Source of the DNA: Notospermus geniculatus
Taxonomy: Eukaryota; Nemertea; Pilidiophora; Heteronemertea; Lineidae
Length of the DNA: 64,000 bases
Assembly (NCBI GenBank): GCA_002633025.1
Contig: NMRB01000093.1
Location: forward strand, 267,014 to 331,013
Reading direction: 5' to 3'
The position numbers and the translations under genes are program-made. The notes below the pieces were generated by a model. The model was not told the origin of the DNA. It did not search any database and saw only the letters and a program-made list of their open reading frames with translations. How positions within the stretch are numbered: position 1 is the first letter of the stretch; every line of letters starts with the position of its first letter. Shown piece after piece: positions 11,048 through 22,500 of this stretch.

Positions 11048-14000
11048 CTATGAACTACTCTGCTCAATGAAGTCCATGTTTTCAGGCATCTGATCGAGTA
11101 TACAGGACACGTACTTTCCAACTGGAACTTCCTTTTGCTCGTACATCTTAATGAATGCTAATTCCTGAAAGAAGATATTGGAAAGTATGAAGTTTTGAGC
11201 ACAAAATTAAAGAGAGGAGACAAATAATCCAAAATGACTGTTGCCAATTCCAGATCACGCTTCAAGTTGTCTGGGGACAGAAAAAAGTTCCGAAATTTTG
11301 GCAATGAACAGGATATACATGTACAACAGACCACAATACTCACAAGCAACTTCTTGTATTTTGGCCTTTGTTTCTCATCCTTGGTTAAGCTGAAACAGAA
11401 ATATTAGAGCCCATTTAAACAAGAGCAACTTGATAACATGGTTCCTGCAGCTTTTTGGTCAGTAAAATTAAGGCCTTTTTAAGGCTTTTTAAGGTGAGTC
11501 CAGGAAAAATTTAAGGCCAAGTTGTCAGGAATTTTCATGTAGGTTGTGCAGCCTGAAGGTTAGCGCTGAGGGTGGGATTCCGACTTTCACGGCCAGGCGG
11601 TTTTCAACAGATATGAATAAAAACGTCATTAGGAAGGGGAAACGGTTTAATGAAAAGCTACATCAAAGGGGCTGTTCACTTTCAGAACCATTTTCCCAAC
11701 NTAATGCTTTTTAAGGATCCGCCGGAGCCCTGGATAAAGAATAAAAAGTTGTTTTAACTTCTTGCAAAGGCCCGACACCTCCATGTTGAATCAACAAAGC
11801 AAGGTGCAGCACATTCATCACCACACCGGGTACATTTGAATACGGTTTGTCTAGTATTCACCCTATAGGTTAAACCCCTTGGATCAGGGGATTAAAACAG
11901 CTGTCATATTCACTAGTCTATCACTGACTTACCATGTGTTGATGAAGCAAATGAATTCGGCTGAGAACCTGTCACCGGTTAACTGAGGAGGGGGGCCATG
12001 AACGACTTGCGTTAACTGGTCAAATACACTGCTCCATTTCCTATAGGGAAACCTTCCTGTTGCTAACTCATACTGAAAGATACATGTAGGTTGAAAGACA
12101 AATTACCTCAAATATTGGAAGAAGGTGACGATGTGCCCAGTAATTTCTGACATTTGAGACCATCAGCTACATCCAAAGTGAAAAGACATAAAGGTATGTA
12201 TGTCTCATTTATACTTACTAAAGTTATTCCCAGGCTCCAGACGTCCGATCGAATGTCATATCCCTTACTTGATGCTCTGGGGTCAATTCGCTCAGGCTGA
12301 AATGACAATATTTGCACACATCAAAAGAAACAAATTCTGTATTATTGTACATAATGCTATACTCGTGACAATGGAAGAAAGATAATTAGTGTTGGGCCTA
12401 CAAAACAAAGACAGTTCCAACAAGATGGATTTTCCTCCTTCACATGCTACATGTATGTCAGCATGAGTATAATTTCAATCAGAAATGTTATCAGGGCTAT
12501 TCTCTCTAACTTTGATACAGAGGGATACGTATACATCTTATCTACTGTTACAGACATATCTCAGGGAAAACTCACCGCCATGTATGGCCTGCACCCTGCA
12601 TCCCTAGACTTGGCTATTGAATCTACAAGCTGTCCACTAATGCCAAAATCACACAGCTTAATATTCCCGTTTCTGTCTAATAGAATATTCGATGGTTTGA
12701 CATCTGAAAAAGACAAGATTTAGAAATGCTCACCCTAGCATGACGTACAAATCTAAGACTGAGATGACTACTCTTGAATGTGATAGAATCTGAATGCAGC
12801 AGAAATTCACAAAACTGAGTCAAAGATTAAAGAACACATTTTTACTTACCCCTGTGAATAATTTTGAGTTCCTCTTTGAGATAGTTCAGTGCTTTTAATG
12901 TCTGTAAAATAAATGAAATACATGTAATCATTTACATCTCCATTGGTTGTTTGTGATGGAACTCTTAGTTTCAAGCCCACGGACTGAAGAGGCGACCACA
13001 AAAAAACTTCCAAAAACCAACAACTGGAGCAGAAGTCTCTCAGCCTAAGAGAAAGTCACAATGTCTACTTACAGCTACAGTAATCTTTCCTAAGATTTCC
13101 TCAGGTATAAATTGTTGCAAATTTGTGTAAACTAATTTGTAGAATTTATCTAAAGATATAGACATGAGTTCCATACAAATCCAGCAGTCTCCCTGAAATG
13201 AAATAATAGCCAAACTTTAGTAAATGGATGGGCAGAACAGTTGCTCTTTAGTCAGGCATTATAAACATTTGGCTGTAATAAGCAAGAACAAAATGATCCA
13301 GTCAGGCCACGGACAGCGAGGATGACTGCTTTGGCATGTTTAGTCCTCAGAGTGCACATAACTGCATCTATGTTTTGACAACTAGGAAATGCTCTCAAAT
13401 AAAATTTCGTAATAATGAAGCAACTTACTTCTTTGAAGAGAGCACCGTAGAATTGCACAATGAAGGGGCATGCACTACTGTTCATCACCACGTCAAATTC
13501 CATCAGCAACTGTCGTTGTTCTTTTTCATCAACTGTGGCACGGATTCGCTGCAAGTGCAATGAAGCAAATATGAAAGTGTCACTGTTAGAATACATGAAT
13601 CGTTTGCTTCAGAAGCACACATGTATGAATCTCAATTTCACAAGTACTAGGCTATGGCAACTTTCAATTTCATTTCGAGATGTATGAACATGAGAATGAC
13701 ACACTCATGTTATCCAACTGGCCAAACATTACACTGTAACTGTACCACTTTTTCCTTGCCTACCTTCACAGCCATAACTGTGTCACTTATTTCATGTTTC
13801 ATTTTATTCACTGTTCCATAATGGCCTCGACCAATTTCACCCAAATCTTGTAGATCTTCTGCAGTGAAGTCATAGGTCTGAAAATGAAGGTAATATGCTT
13901 ACTACTTTTATTCTAACAAATCCACGCATCAAGGTGCACATTAGTTTTCTTTCCCTAACTATAAACAGGGTGTTAGCAAGCTCCAGACACCAGGTTGCCA

Positions 14001-15132
14001 GAGATGATCCCTAATTCTACCAAAATTGATAGGGTAGATAAAATCTTCATGAATCAACCTACCAGTTCAGGAGATATCTGAAGTTTTCCTGATGATTCCA
14101 GACTGTGGGAACGTAGCTTGTTCCTCTCCCTGCAATAAACAACAATGGACTAATGTTGATTTCTTCTCTTCTTAATTATTGCTAACAGTAATTTGACTGA
14201 GAAGACTCAAAGTGATGACTATTGACAATTACATGTAGAATATCAGCAGTTAGAAGGCGAGAAAGACAACAATGAACTTACAGCTGTGTTTGATGGCCCA
14301 TGCTTGCCAATGTAGGATGTTTAGGATGTTCAATCGCATCAGTGCGGTTGTTGAGGGTGAAATTTAATTTTAGTTTTCCCCTGTCCGCTGCAAAAGTGAA
14401 ATAGATTTTTGACACATTAAACAATGAGACATGAAACCAGGTGAGAAAGAAGAGAAAAAGGACAAAACTCTAGGTAGGTCTAACCACACCTCTGAAAAAT
14501 GAGACTGAAAAAGATTATAATCACAATGAACAGCAATGCGATTTCATCTAATTCTAATAATGAATCATGAATGCGACTACAATCTACATGTAAACAACAT
14601 TTTCCAATCAACCAACAGTTGAGTTATCCATTCCGTGTCAGAATCACAACGAGAAGGGCCTACCTAATCCTGGCCTTGACATGAAGTTAATCATACGTGT
14701 TGACCCCTGACCTCGTTCCAAACAAACTCAGTCAGATTTCTCTCGCTGGATGTCTGCCAAAACTTCCAGTCCAGGTAGTGAAAATAACGATGGAACTGCT
14801 GAGAATTTGCCAGAGAAGTGAAATCACAGCAGCAGCATTTATGAGTGATGTAGTCAATGGTTTTCCAGGAAAACCAACTGCTCCTGCTACTGATGAGGAT
14901 GGACTACAACTCCAGTGCTGTTCACAGAGAATTCTTCATTGATTTGACAAGGAAGTTTGACAGCGAAAGGCAGATCCAAATATTGCGCAACCTTATCATA
15001 CACTTAGTCAGTAATCAATGTTGTAACTACAAATGTGAGTCACCATGATGATGGCGTGTGGTTACCTTGCATTGGATCCGGAGCTTGATAAAATTTTTGT
15101 TGAAGCCGATCACTCTCCGCATCGTCCGCCAT
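11048..15132 (-). CDS. MAP2K4: Dual-specificity MAP kinase kinase 4 (MKK4/SEK1), 12 exons, complete
   Basis: Activates JNK (and p38) by phosphorylating the TPY/TGY loop; cytoplasmic stress-signalling kinase. Exons on the minus strand: 15132-15066, 14387-14282, 14129-14063, 13877-13764, 13548-13429, 13192-13073, 12901-12850, 12703-12576, 12296-12219, 12072-11933, 11389-11344, 11164-11048. All are GT-AG with consistent phases, summing to 1155 nt, 384 aa (human 399). The N-terminal GKLKLNF is the MAPK docking (D) site. Landmarks: Gly-rich loop [11 protein letters not shown] (93-103), catalytic Lys118, HRD 214-216 followed by VKPSN, DFG 234-236, activation loop [11 protein letters not shown] with phosphosites Ser244 and Ser248. 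The second site is Thr in human MKK4. The last exon contains ILDQMPE, typical of the MKK4 C-terminus. Start ATG sits in a good context (AAGATGG). Convergent with PMM2. Confidence 0.96.
11455..11740. repeat. Transposon-like repeat broken by a contig join in MAP2K4 intron 10
   Basis: AAGGCCTTTTTAAGGC-type sequence on the left and TTTTTAAGGATCCGCCGGAGCCCTGG on the right of the 'n' at 11701. CTCCGGCGGATCC is the sort of end seen in short hAT-like elements elsewhere. The repeat probably caused the assembly break. Confidence 0.4.
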
Positions 15133-15398
15133 CTTGGAAATCTTGGGGAAAATTAGATGTCAGAAATCGCATCCGTTTGACGGCCAGAAGTAGTTTCGGC
15201 CGCCCAGTTTGACGTTAAACAAGTCTACGGAGTGTGGAAAGAATTGGGTGAAAAACCAGTTGCACAGAGAGGTACAATGCTAGGCACTGACGGTCATTTC
15301 TGATGATGACTCATCACAAGGAAAATACTGGGGAAACCTCTCGTGACGTCATCACTGATGGGTTGTGACGATTTTTGCACAGGGGAGCTATATTTCCA

Positions 15399-15767
15399 AT
15401 TTTTTCCGGAAATTAACGGAGTTAACCGAAGCTACGTTTTGTCGCGCTGGGCGATATTTATAACGCGGGAAATTTGAAAATAACTTTCGTCAAAAAAATG
15501 ATCCAATCCTATAACCCTTGTATCTTTTCCTCCCTTTTTATCTTTTTAGTCCACTTCCTGGGACTGGGGTGTCTGCTGTTCATACCACGTCAGATATTAA
15601 AGAGGTGTGAAGCGCCTTCTCCACGCCCATTTTCAATATCGTAGTGAGGAACTTTGGTTTAAAATGATTATTTTTATTAACATTACTGGCTTCGCCATAT
15701 ATACACACGTGACTGTACAAACAAAATCACAGATTGAGACATTCGTCATTCAAGTGACCTCATAAAN
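15399..15767. repeat. Block X, copy 1 (upstream of MAP2K4)
   Basis: About 370 bp nearly identical to 17711-18083, ending at the 'n' at 15767. The last bases read CAAGTGACCTCATAAA, which supplies the empty target site for the element at 18087-18816. No credible coding frame. Confidence 0.85.
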
Positions 15768-16015
15768 GCGAAACTGGACTTTAAAGGTTTTCGGTTAAGC
15801 CCCCCTGGTGGCCGACCCAGGAATCAGATCGGACCGAAACTTGGTGTCTGAGGTCATCTGACCTAGGGGCACATATGTACCAAGTTTGGTGTCAATAGGT
15901 CCAGCGGTTACGAAACGTGCCCTGCTAACAGACTACGACGGACGACGACAGACGACGACGGACGACGACGGACGACGGACACCGCGTGACGACTATAGCT
16001 CACGGGTGAGCTAAA
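15768..16015 (+). mobile_element. 3' end of a LINE-type retroelement (RTE-like tail)
   Basis: Starts right after the contig join. It contains GGTGTCAATAGGTCCAGCGG, then reiterated GACGACGGAC units, then CGACTATAGCTCACGGGTGAGC and a TAAAAA tail. Reiterated GACGGACGAC followed by a TAGCTCAC/GTGAGCTAAAA hairpin is, from memory, the 3' terminus of RTE-like non-LTR elements common in marine invertebrates. No reverse transcriptase is present. Confidence 0.55.
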
Positions 16016-17710
16016 AATGGTCCAAGAGCCTATTAATCGTGGAGTCGGGGTATGGTTTCCGTGAAATGAACGATATCGTCAAAGACTAAATAAAAGGGCA
16101 TTTATTGTCTTCATGAAGTGAAAGATATGGTCACCTTTATTAATAAGTAAGGCATGGTGCAGGAATATTGGCTCCGTCCTTGCTTGGAGGAAATTCCTCC
16201 ATGGTCCTTGATTAGAAAGGCATCCAGTGGTTTCCCGACGAAGTCAACGTGGTCCAAGGGAACGTCATCCTTGATAGGCACGTGCGGTCACCATGTAGTC
16301 AATGGCATGGTCCAAAAAGGTATTTATCCAAGGGCGTAGGCATGAAATTTGGGGTAGGCCTGTATATACTCGCAGTGCGCTGTGGAGAGGCGGGTCTGCG
16401 GGCCGCCACCAGAAAATTTTTGGAAGCTTATGCTGCTGAGACATGATTCCAGAACTATTCTTTACCAAAATATATACAACTACAAGTTTGATTTTTTCTG
16501 GGAGGTGCACGTGCACGCAGTGCACCCCCAGCCCAGGCCTACGGTCCTAGAAAGGCTTGGTCACCACAAAACCAGTTATGGACGGGGGGGGGGTTATGAT
16601 AACTGTCCGTACTGTTTTTTTGCCTTTGAGGAGAGACCGACCATAAGCTCCTGCTGGTCGGAGACAAACCTCCAAGAACGAACCGCTAGGTTTTAGTGTT
16701 ATCTGTGACAATAAAGTCAACATCATCGTCAGCAAGTCTGTTGTAATGGCTAGCATCATCTTTATGATAGCCCACAACATATTTTCTTTCTCTATGTTTT
16801 TGACTCTTATATCTGTATGCGACGAAGAGATATACGAAAAAGTCGAGCATCATCAGACCTCCAATTAGGAATAGAAAATAATCAAGGTGTCCGTAGTTGA
16901 TTTCATCTGGGTACCATTGGTCTGAAAAAGGGAATAACGTTGGAACAAATCAGTTGAAGATGCAGAAAGTAGCCTATCCATCTCCCAAGACATCTACGGT
17001 CACGTCGCCTACGGTTACGTCGGACTACGCTTCATTCAGATAGAGTAGTCCGAGTACCGTCCGCTGGGCAAACGGCAAACGCAATTGGGACAACTGATCG
17101 ACAACTTTCAGCCACTGCAAAGTCACTGCCACCAATTTCTATAGCCAGTTTGAATCAATGCGATTTGGAGTAAAGTCCTTACCATCAGTGGTGGCAGCGT
17201 TGACTATATTGACAAGTAGGGATCCTATGTAAAACCCCAGTCCTGACGTAACCAGGAAGAGGCCCATCACCACGCCCTTCAGGGTGCTGGGGGATTCACT
17301 GAAGGCGAATTCCAGACCTGTAACGCGAAAGTGGTCATAAGACAGTATTTAAGGAAAGAGCGTGTTTTATACGTGCATGAAGCTGGTCGCATGTCTGTGA
17401 GCTGAAACCTAAGTGTGCTACCTCATCTTTTCGAGTTTTATGTCCGCGGCACGGCGACGACAGACACGATTTCCTTTGGAAGTGTGTTGCAGTTAGGAGC
17501 GCATGTTCGGTGAGATGATCATATCACCGACATGATTTGGGCCGTAACGGCCTATACCCGCTGGCGCCATTTTTTGGCGGAGAGCAACAAAACGCGGCGA
17601 TTTCACAGGCCATAGAAATTTGGTGCTTCTTCTTCAATGGTAGAAATCGTTTGTTATTGCCTTTTGCCTGTGAAAATGACAGGCCAGCGTGAAATCTCCG
17701 CTTGAAAACG
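16016..17710. other. Block Y, copy 1: duplicated 3' end of the SLC15A4-like gene
   Basis: Matches 18907-20925 at near identity, apart from a 309-bp transposon and small indels. Followed directly by block X copy 2 (17711-18083). The order X1-n-LINE tail-Y1-X2-element-Y2 has no 'n' between Y1 and Y2, so either the tandem duplication is real or the assembler joined two haplotypes without a gap mark. Confidence 0.8.
16686..17317 (-). CDS. SLC15A4: Duplicate last two exons (9a, 10a) of the SLC15A4-like transporter
   Basis: Exon 9a is 17317-17183 and exon 10a 16921-16686, with intact splice sites, the same lengths (135 and 236 nt) and the same phases as 20525-20391 and 19804-19569. Two amino-acid differences stand out: Phe instead of Tyr at residue 480 (GLGFYI versus GLGYYI) and Thr instead of Ile at 572 (DNTKT versus DNIKT). 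Both copies keep the stop codon. They could be used as an alternative 3' end if the duplication is genuine. Allelic copies are the simpler explanation. Confidence 0.85.
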
Positions 17711-18083
17711 CAAATTTTTTCCGGAAATTAACGGAGTTAACCGAAGCTACGTTTTGTCGCGCTGGGCGATATTTATAACGCGGGAAATTTGAAAATAACT
17801 TTCGTCAAAAAAATGATCCAATCCTATAACCCTTGTATCTTTTCCTCCCTTTTTATCTTTTTAGTCCACTTCCTGGGACTGGGGTGTCTGCTGTTCATAC
17901 CACGTCAGATATTAAAGAGGTGTGAAGTGCCTTCTCCACGCCCATTTTCAAAAAAATTAAGATACCGTGATCGTGAGGAACTTTGGTTTAAAATGATTAT
18001 TTTTATTAACATTACTGGCTTCGCCATATATACACACGTGACTGTACAAACAAAATCACAGATTGAGACATTCGTCATTCAAG
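17711..18083. repeat. Block X, copy 2
   Basis: Second copy of 15399-15767, joined to the end of Y1 at a TTTTTTCCGG word shared by both contexts. It continues to AAGTGA, where the element at 18087 is inserted. The open frame at 17789-18106 starts with TTG and runs into the transposon, so it is not a gene. Confidence 0.8.
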
Positions 18084-18086
18084 TGA

Positions 18087-18816
18087 TAGTAGGCCGGCCA
18101 ACATGAAATTTCAAACATTTGTCGGCATCGTGTGTTAATGGCTGGCATCTATAGATCATACCCTTATAAGATGAGGTGAAATTTAAGGGTGGATGCCACC
18201 CTGGATTTGCCGGTTAAAGGTCATTATCATATCAAGGTCATTGTGTTCAAATATACTGAGCTTTGTACAGGAAAATGGGACCCGATGTACAGCTATCTTT
18301 TGAACGGTTGGATTTACACCCCATAAATTTATTACCAACAGATAGAAACATGGTACATGTACCTCTTAATAAAATAAGCATGTATTTTGTAGTTTTTAAC
18401 TAGTTACGAAATTGGAAATGGCGTTTTAATGTATTTTGACCTATTTTACATGAAAAACGTTATTTCCTATTACGAAACTAATGAAACCAATTAAAAACAT
18501 GCTTACTTGGTTACAAGGCACCATATTTCTATCTGTTGGTAATACATTTACAGGGTGTAAATCCAACCGTTCAAAAGTTAGCTGTACATCGGTTCCCATT
18601 CTCCTGTACAAAGCTCAGTTCTTGGCCCAATGATAAAGTCAGTTCCAAAAATTTAATCGGCCGTAACTTCGTCAAAATTCAAATTTAACAGTGGCATCCA
18701 CCCTGATATTATTCAGTAGCCAGTATATTACAAATCTAGAGGGGATGCCATCCATTAACAGAAAATGCCGACTAATTTTTTTCTAGAGACTTTTTTGAGG
18801 TTTGGCCGGCCAACTA
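18087..18816. mobile_element. 730-bp foldback element with 3-bp TGA target duplication
   Basis: Ends TAGTAGGCCGGCCAAC and the complement of GGCCGGCCAACTA. Extended inverted arms such as GGATTTACACCC / GGGTGTAAATCC and GAGCTTTGTACAGGA / TCCTGTACAAAGCTC run through most of the length. TGA flanks both sides (18084-18086, 18817-18819). Block X copy 1 keeps the empty site (TGACCTCATAAA at 15755), so both edges are certain. No coding capacity; superfamily not recognised. Confidence 0.85.
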
Positions 18817-19019
18817 TGACCTCATAAACCGTATAAACGATTTCCCGCACCCTGAATCTCGAGAACACCAGTGTCCTTTCGCTGACCGCGGTTCATGCTG
18901 ATAGAAATGGTCCAAGAGCCTATTCCTGGAGTCGGGGTATGGTTTCCGTGAAATCAACGATATCGTCAAAGACTAAATAAAAGGGCATTTATTGTCTTCA
19001 AGTGAAAGATATGGTCACC

Positions 19020-19025
19020 TTTATT
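19020..19025 (-). terminator. Candidate SLC15A4 polyadenylation signal
   Basis: AATAAA on the minus strand (TTTATT on plus) about 545 nt after the stop codon at 19569. The equivalent hexamer is at 16137-16142 in the duplicate block. Not tested against transcripts. Confidence 0.35.
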
Positions 19026-19568
19026 AATAAGTAAGGCATGGGGTGCAGGAATATTGGCTCCGTCCTTGATTAGAAAGGCATCTAGTGGTTTCCCGACGAA
19101 GTCAACGTGGTCCAAGGGAACGTCATCCTTGATAGGCACGTGCGGTCACCATGTAGTCAATGGCATGGTCCAAAAAGGTATTTATCCAAGGGCGTAAGCA
19201 TGAAATTTGGGGTAGGCCTGTATATACTCGCAGTGCGCTGTGGAGAGGGTCTGGGGGCCGCCACCAGAAAATCTTTGGAATCTTATGCTGCTGAGACATG
19301 ATTTCAGAACTATTCTTTACCAAAATATATACAACTACAAGTTTGATTTTTTCTGCTTGCCTGTAGCGGAACTCTCTTAATTGCTGCGGAGAGGTGCACG
19401 CAGTGCACCCCCAGCCTACGGTCCTAGAAAGGCTTGGTCTCCACAAAACCAGTTATGGACGGGGGGGGGGGTATGATAACTGTCCGTACTGTTTTTTTGC
19501 CTTCGAGGAGAGACCGACCATAAGCTCCTGCTGGTCGGAGACAAACCTCCAAGAACGAATTCTAACCG

Positions 19569-22500
19569 CTAGGTTTTAATGTTATCTGTGACAATAAAGT
19601 CAACATCATCGTCAGCAAGTCTGTTGTAATGACTAGCATCATCTTTATGATAGCCCACAACATATTTTCTCTCTCTATGTTTTTGACTCTTATATCTGTA
19701 TGCGACGAAGAGATATACGAAAAAGTCGAGCATCATCAGGCCTCCAATTAGGAATAGAAAATAGTCAAGGTGTCCGTAGTTGATTTCATCTGGGTACCAT
19801 TGGTCTGAAAAAGGAATAACGTTGGAACAAATCAGTTGAAGATGCAGAAAGATGTAGGCCTATCTATCTCCGAAGACACGGTCACGTCGCCTCCGGGCAC
19901 GTCGGACTACGCTTCATTCAGATAGAGTAGTCCGAGTGCCGTCTGCTGGGCAAACGACAAACGCAATTGCACTGTTAGAAATTATTAGTTTTAGCCTACA
20001 ATAGTAGTTTTGCAGTAATTTTACAGAAATTGCCTGCAGCAGAGTCCCCAGCACTTTCTGTAAATTTACATATGGTATGATTCATGTTTTCCTGTATTGG
20101 TCGGACTCCATTGGACATCCCATTATGATGCCTTCTGAGAGCAGTATGAAAATATAATTTGGTCAGCCTCCAGTCAAGTCTCTGTTAACATTTATTTAAG
20201 TCTGTAATTTTACAGATCCAGTCCTGGGGACTCTGCTGCACAGATTTTCTGTAAAATCCTCTGTTATTTCTAACAGTGTGGGACAAGTGATCGACTGATC
20301 GACAACTTTCTGGTTTAAGCAGCCACTGCGAAGTCACTGCCAAAATTTCTAGCCAGTTTGAATCAATGCGATTTGGAGTAAAGTCCTTACCATCAGTGGT
20401 GGCAGCGTTGACTATATTGACAAGTAGGGATCCTATGTAATACCCCAGTCCTGACGTGACCAGGAAGAGGCCCATCACCACGCCCTTCAGGGTGCTGGGG
20501 GATTCACTGAAGGCGAATTCCAGACCTGTAACGCGAAAGTGGTCATAAGACAGTATTTAAGGAAAGAGCGTGTTTTATACGTGCACATGAAGCTGGTCGC
20601 ATGTCTGTGAGCTGAAACCTAAGTGTGCTACCTCATCTTTTCGAGTTTTATGTCCGCGGCACGGCGACGACAGACACGATTTCCTTTGGAAGTGTGTTGC
20701 AGTTAGGAGCGCATGTTCAGTGAGATGATCATATCACCGACATGATTTGGGCCGTAACGGCCTATACCCGCTGGCGCCATTTTTTGGCGGAGAGCAACAA
20801 AACGCGGCGATTTCACAGGCCATAGAAATTTGGTGCTTCTTCTTCAATGGTAGAAATCGTTTGTTATTGCCTTTTGCCTGTGAAAATGACAGGCCAGCGC
20901 GAAATCTCCGCTTGAAAACGCGACAGTGCGTTCAGGCCTGTACTCGTGCAAAATGGTCACATCAACAGGTCCTACTGTCACATTGAAGTAGTTCTCAAAA
21001 CGTCCTGCCCGTCCTAAAAAAATCGTAAAACGGGCTAGAACGTGTAACGTTGGTCAAATAATGCCTCGACGTTCTGGAGCACCCTTCCCGTCCGAGCCCG
21101 TCCATGAAGTTCGTAAAAAGTTGCCACTACGTCCAGTCCGTTCACAGACAATTTGAAACCGTTCGGCAACATTTTCAAGAACGTACTGAGAATGTAGTTT
21201 GGTGTGATGGGGGTTTTAGCCACAGAGCACCACGACCTTGATCGTTCATGTTCCATCGTCCGAGTATGCGATGAAATGGAACAAGGCCTACCTGTCACCA
21301 TGGTAAAGACTTCACTGGCACCAACAAGAACGAACTGTGGAGCTTGTAACAGCACATTTAGGTGGGAAGCGTTGAAGAATTTTCCTGAAATCTCTTGCTG
21401 AAAACCGCCTGATTCAACGAGTTCTTCTTTTCTGTAGATCTCTAGAACCCCAGCAACTACCATTGAACACGCTGCAAACACCATTCCCACACCTGGAAGG
21501 AGTAATAAAAACACTTTTTCACAAAAAGTACTCTCCAACTGCAACTTACAGTTGGAGAGATTTTGTAAAGCAACCAGGCTGTACTTACAGTTGGAGAGAT
21601 TTCGTAAAGTAACCAGGCTGTCAGATGAAGCTTGACCAAATATTGTATACTTAACAACCGATTGAGAAGAGGATGTAACCGACCAAAGATGCAGGGAAGA
21701 GGCGAAAGGCCAATTCGTGTCTTCAGTATACAATAGACAAGGTCCTACTCACCGATTCTGAAGAGCTGCGATGGTCTCTTCCAGAATCGTTCCAAAAGAG
21801 GATAGACTATTCTGTCCATCAAAGGTACCAGGATAATGATGAGCAGCGTATCACACAAATTCAAGGAGGCAGCAGGAAGAGTGAAGCTTCCTAACTTTAA
21901 ATTCATTCGCTCTGCCTGCAGAAGGAAGGTTGATTGCATCTGAAAGAGACAATCCGTAACGTCAGTGATGTGTCGATGAGAGCTAGGGTGTGAAAGAAAT
22001 GGTTCTTAGGAACATATTGTGAGATTATCCGAATGGTCATGGTTTCTACAGGGTGGGCCAGAGAAAGTCTCCCTCGAACAATAGCATTTCTATTCTTTCC
22101 CTATTGTTCGAGGGACACTTTCTCTGCCCCACCCTGTAGATTCAGCTACACTAATCCCGTTAAACAATAAAACTTAGATTTGCTGACGATTACGTAATCG
22201 GGGTTTCGTGGGGGTGTAATCTATTACCAGAACCAGTCTCTTAAACGAGTTCTGGTGTAATGCCCTTTCATTCTTTCCAAAGAAAGAGAGAGCACAAAAG
22301 TCGACACACAAAATGATAACATACAGGAAGTCAACTTCCAAAATTTCGCAAATTTTCGACCCCAACCGGGGTCTTCCTCAGGCACTTTTCAGTAAGAAAC
22401 TCCAAAAAGGACTCAATTCTTCATTCTTTCCGATAGACAATAAAACTAGCCAAAGATGACTTGCGTCTTACCTGTGAATAAACTGTTTGATAAAACACGA

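Larger units (their letters stand above)
18907..20925. other. Block Y, copy 2 (continuous with the rest of SLC15A4)
   Basis: Counterpart of 16016-17710. Holds exons 9b and 10b. Around 19190-19430 lies a copy of the CAGGGGCGTAGG-type repeat seen at 4611-4967. The 309-bp element at 19970-20278 is present here and absent from copy 1. Confidence 0.8.

Noticed and set aside
16154-16780. Frames over the 3' UTR side of block Y (and 19107-19579)
   Set aside because: They cover repeat sequence and the antisense of exon 10; the minus-strand transporter explains the conservation.
17789-18106. 105-codon plus-strand open frame in block X copy 2
   Set aside because: Begins at TTG, has no family match, continues into the inserted transposon, and block X copy 1 carries a small indel that breaks it.
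21035-21733. 232-codon minus-strand frame
   Set aside because: Contains SLC15A4 exon 8 (21492-21292), but the rest is intron read-through past a valid donor and acceptor.
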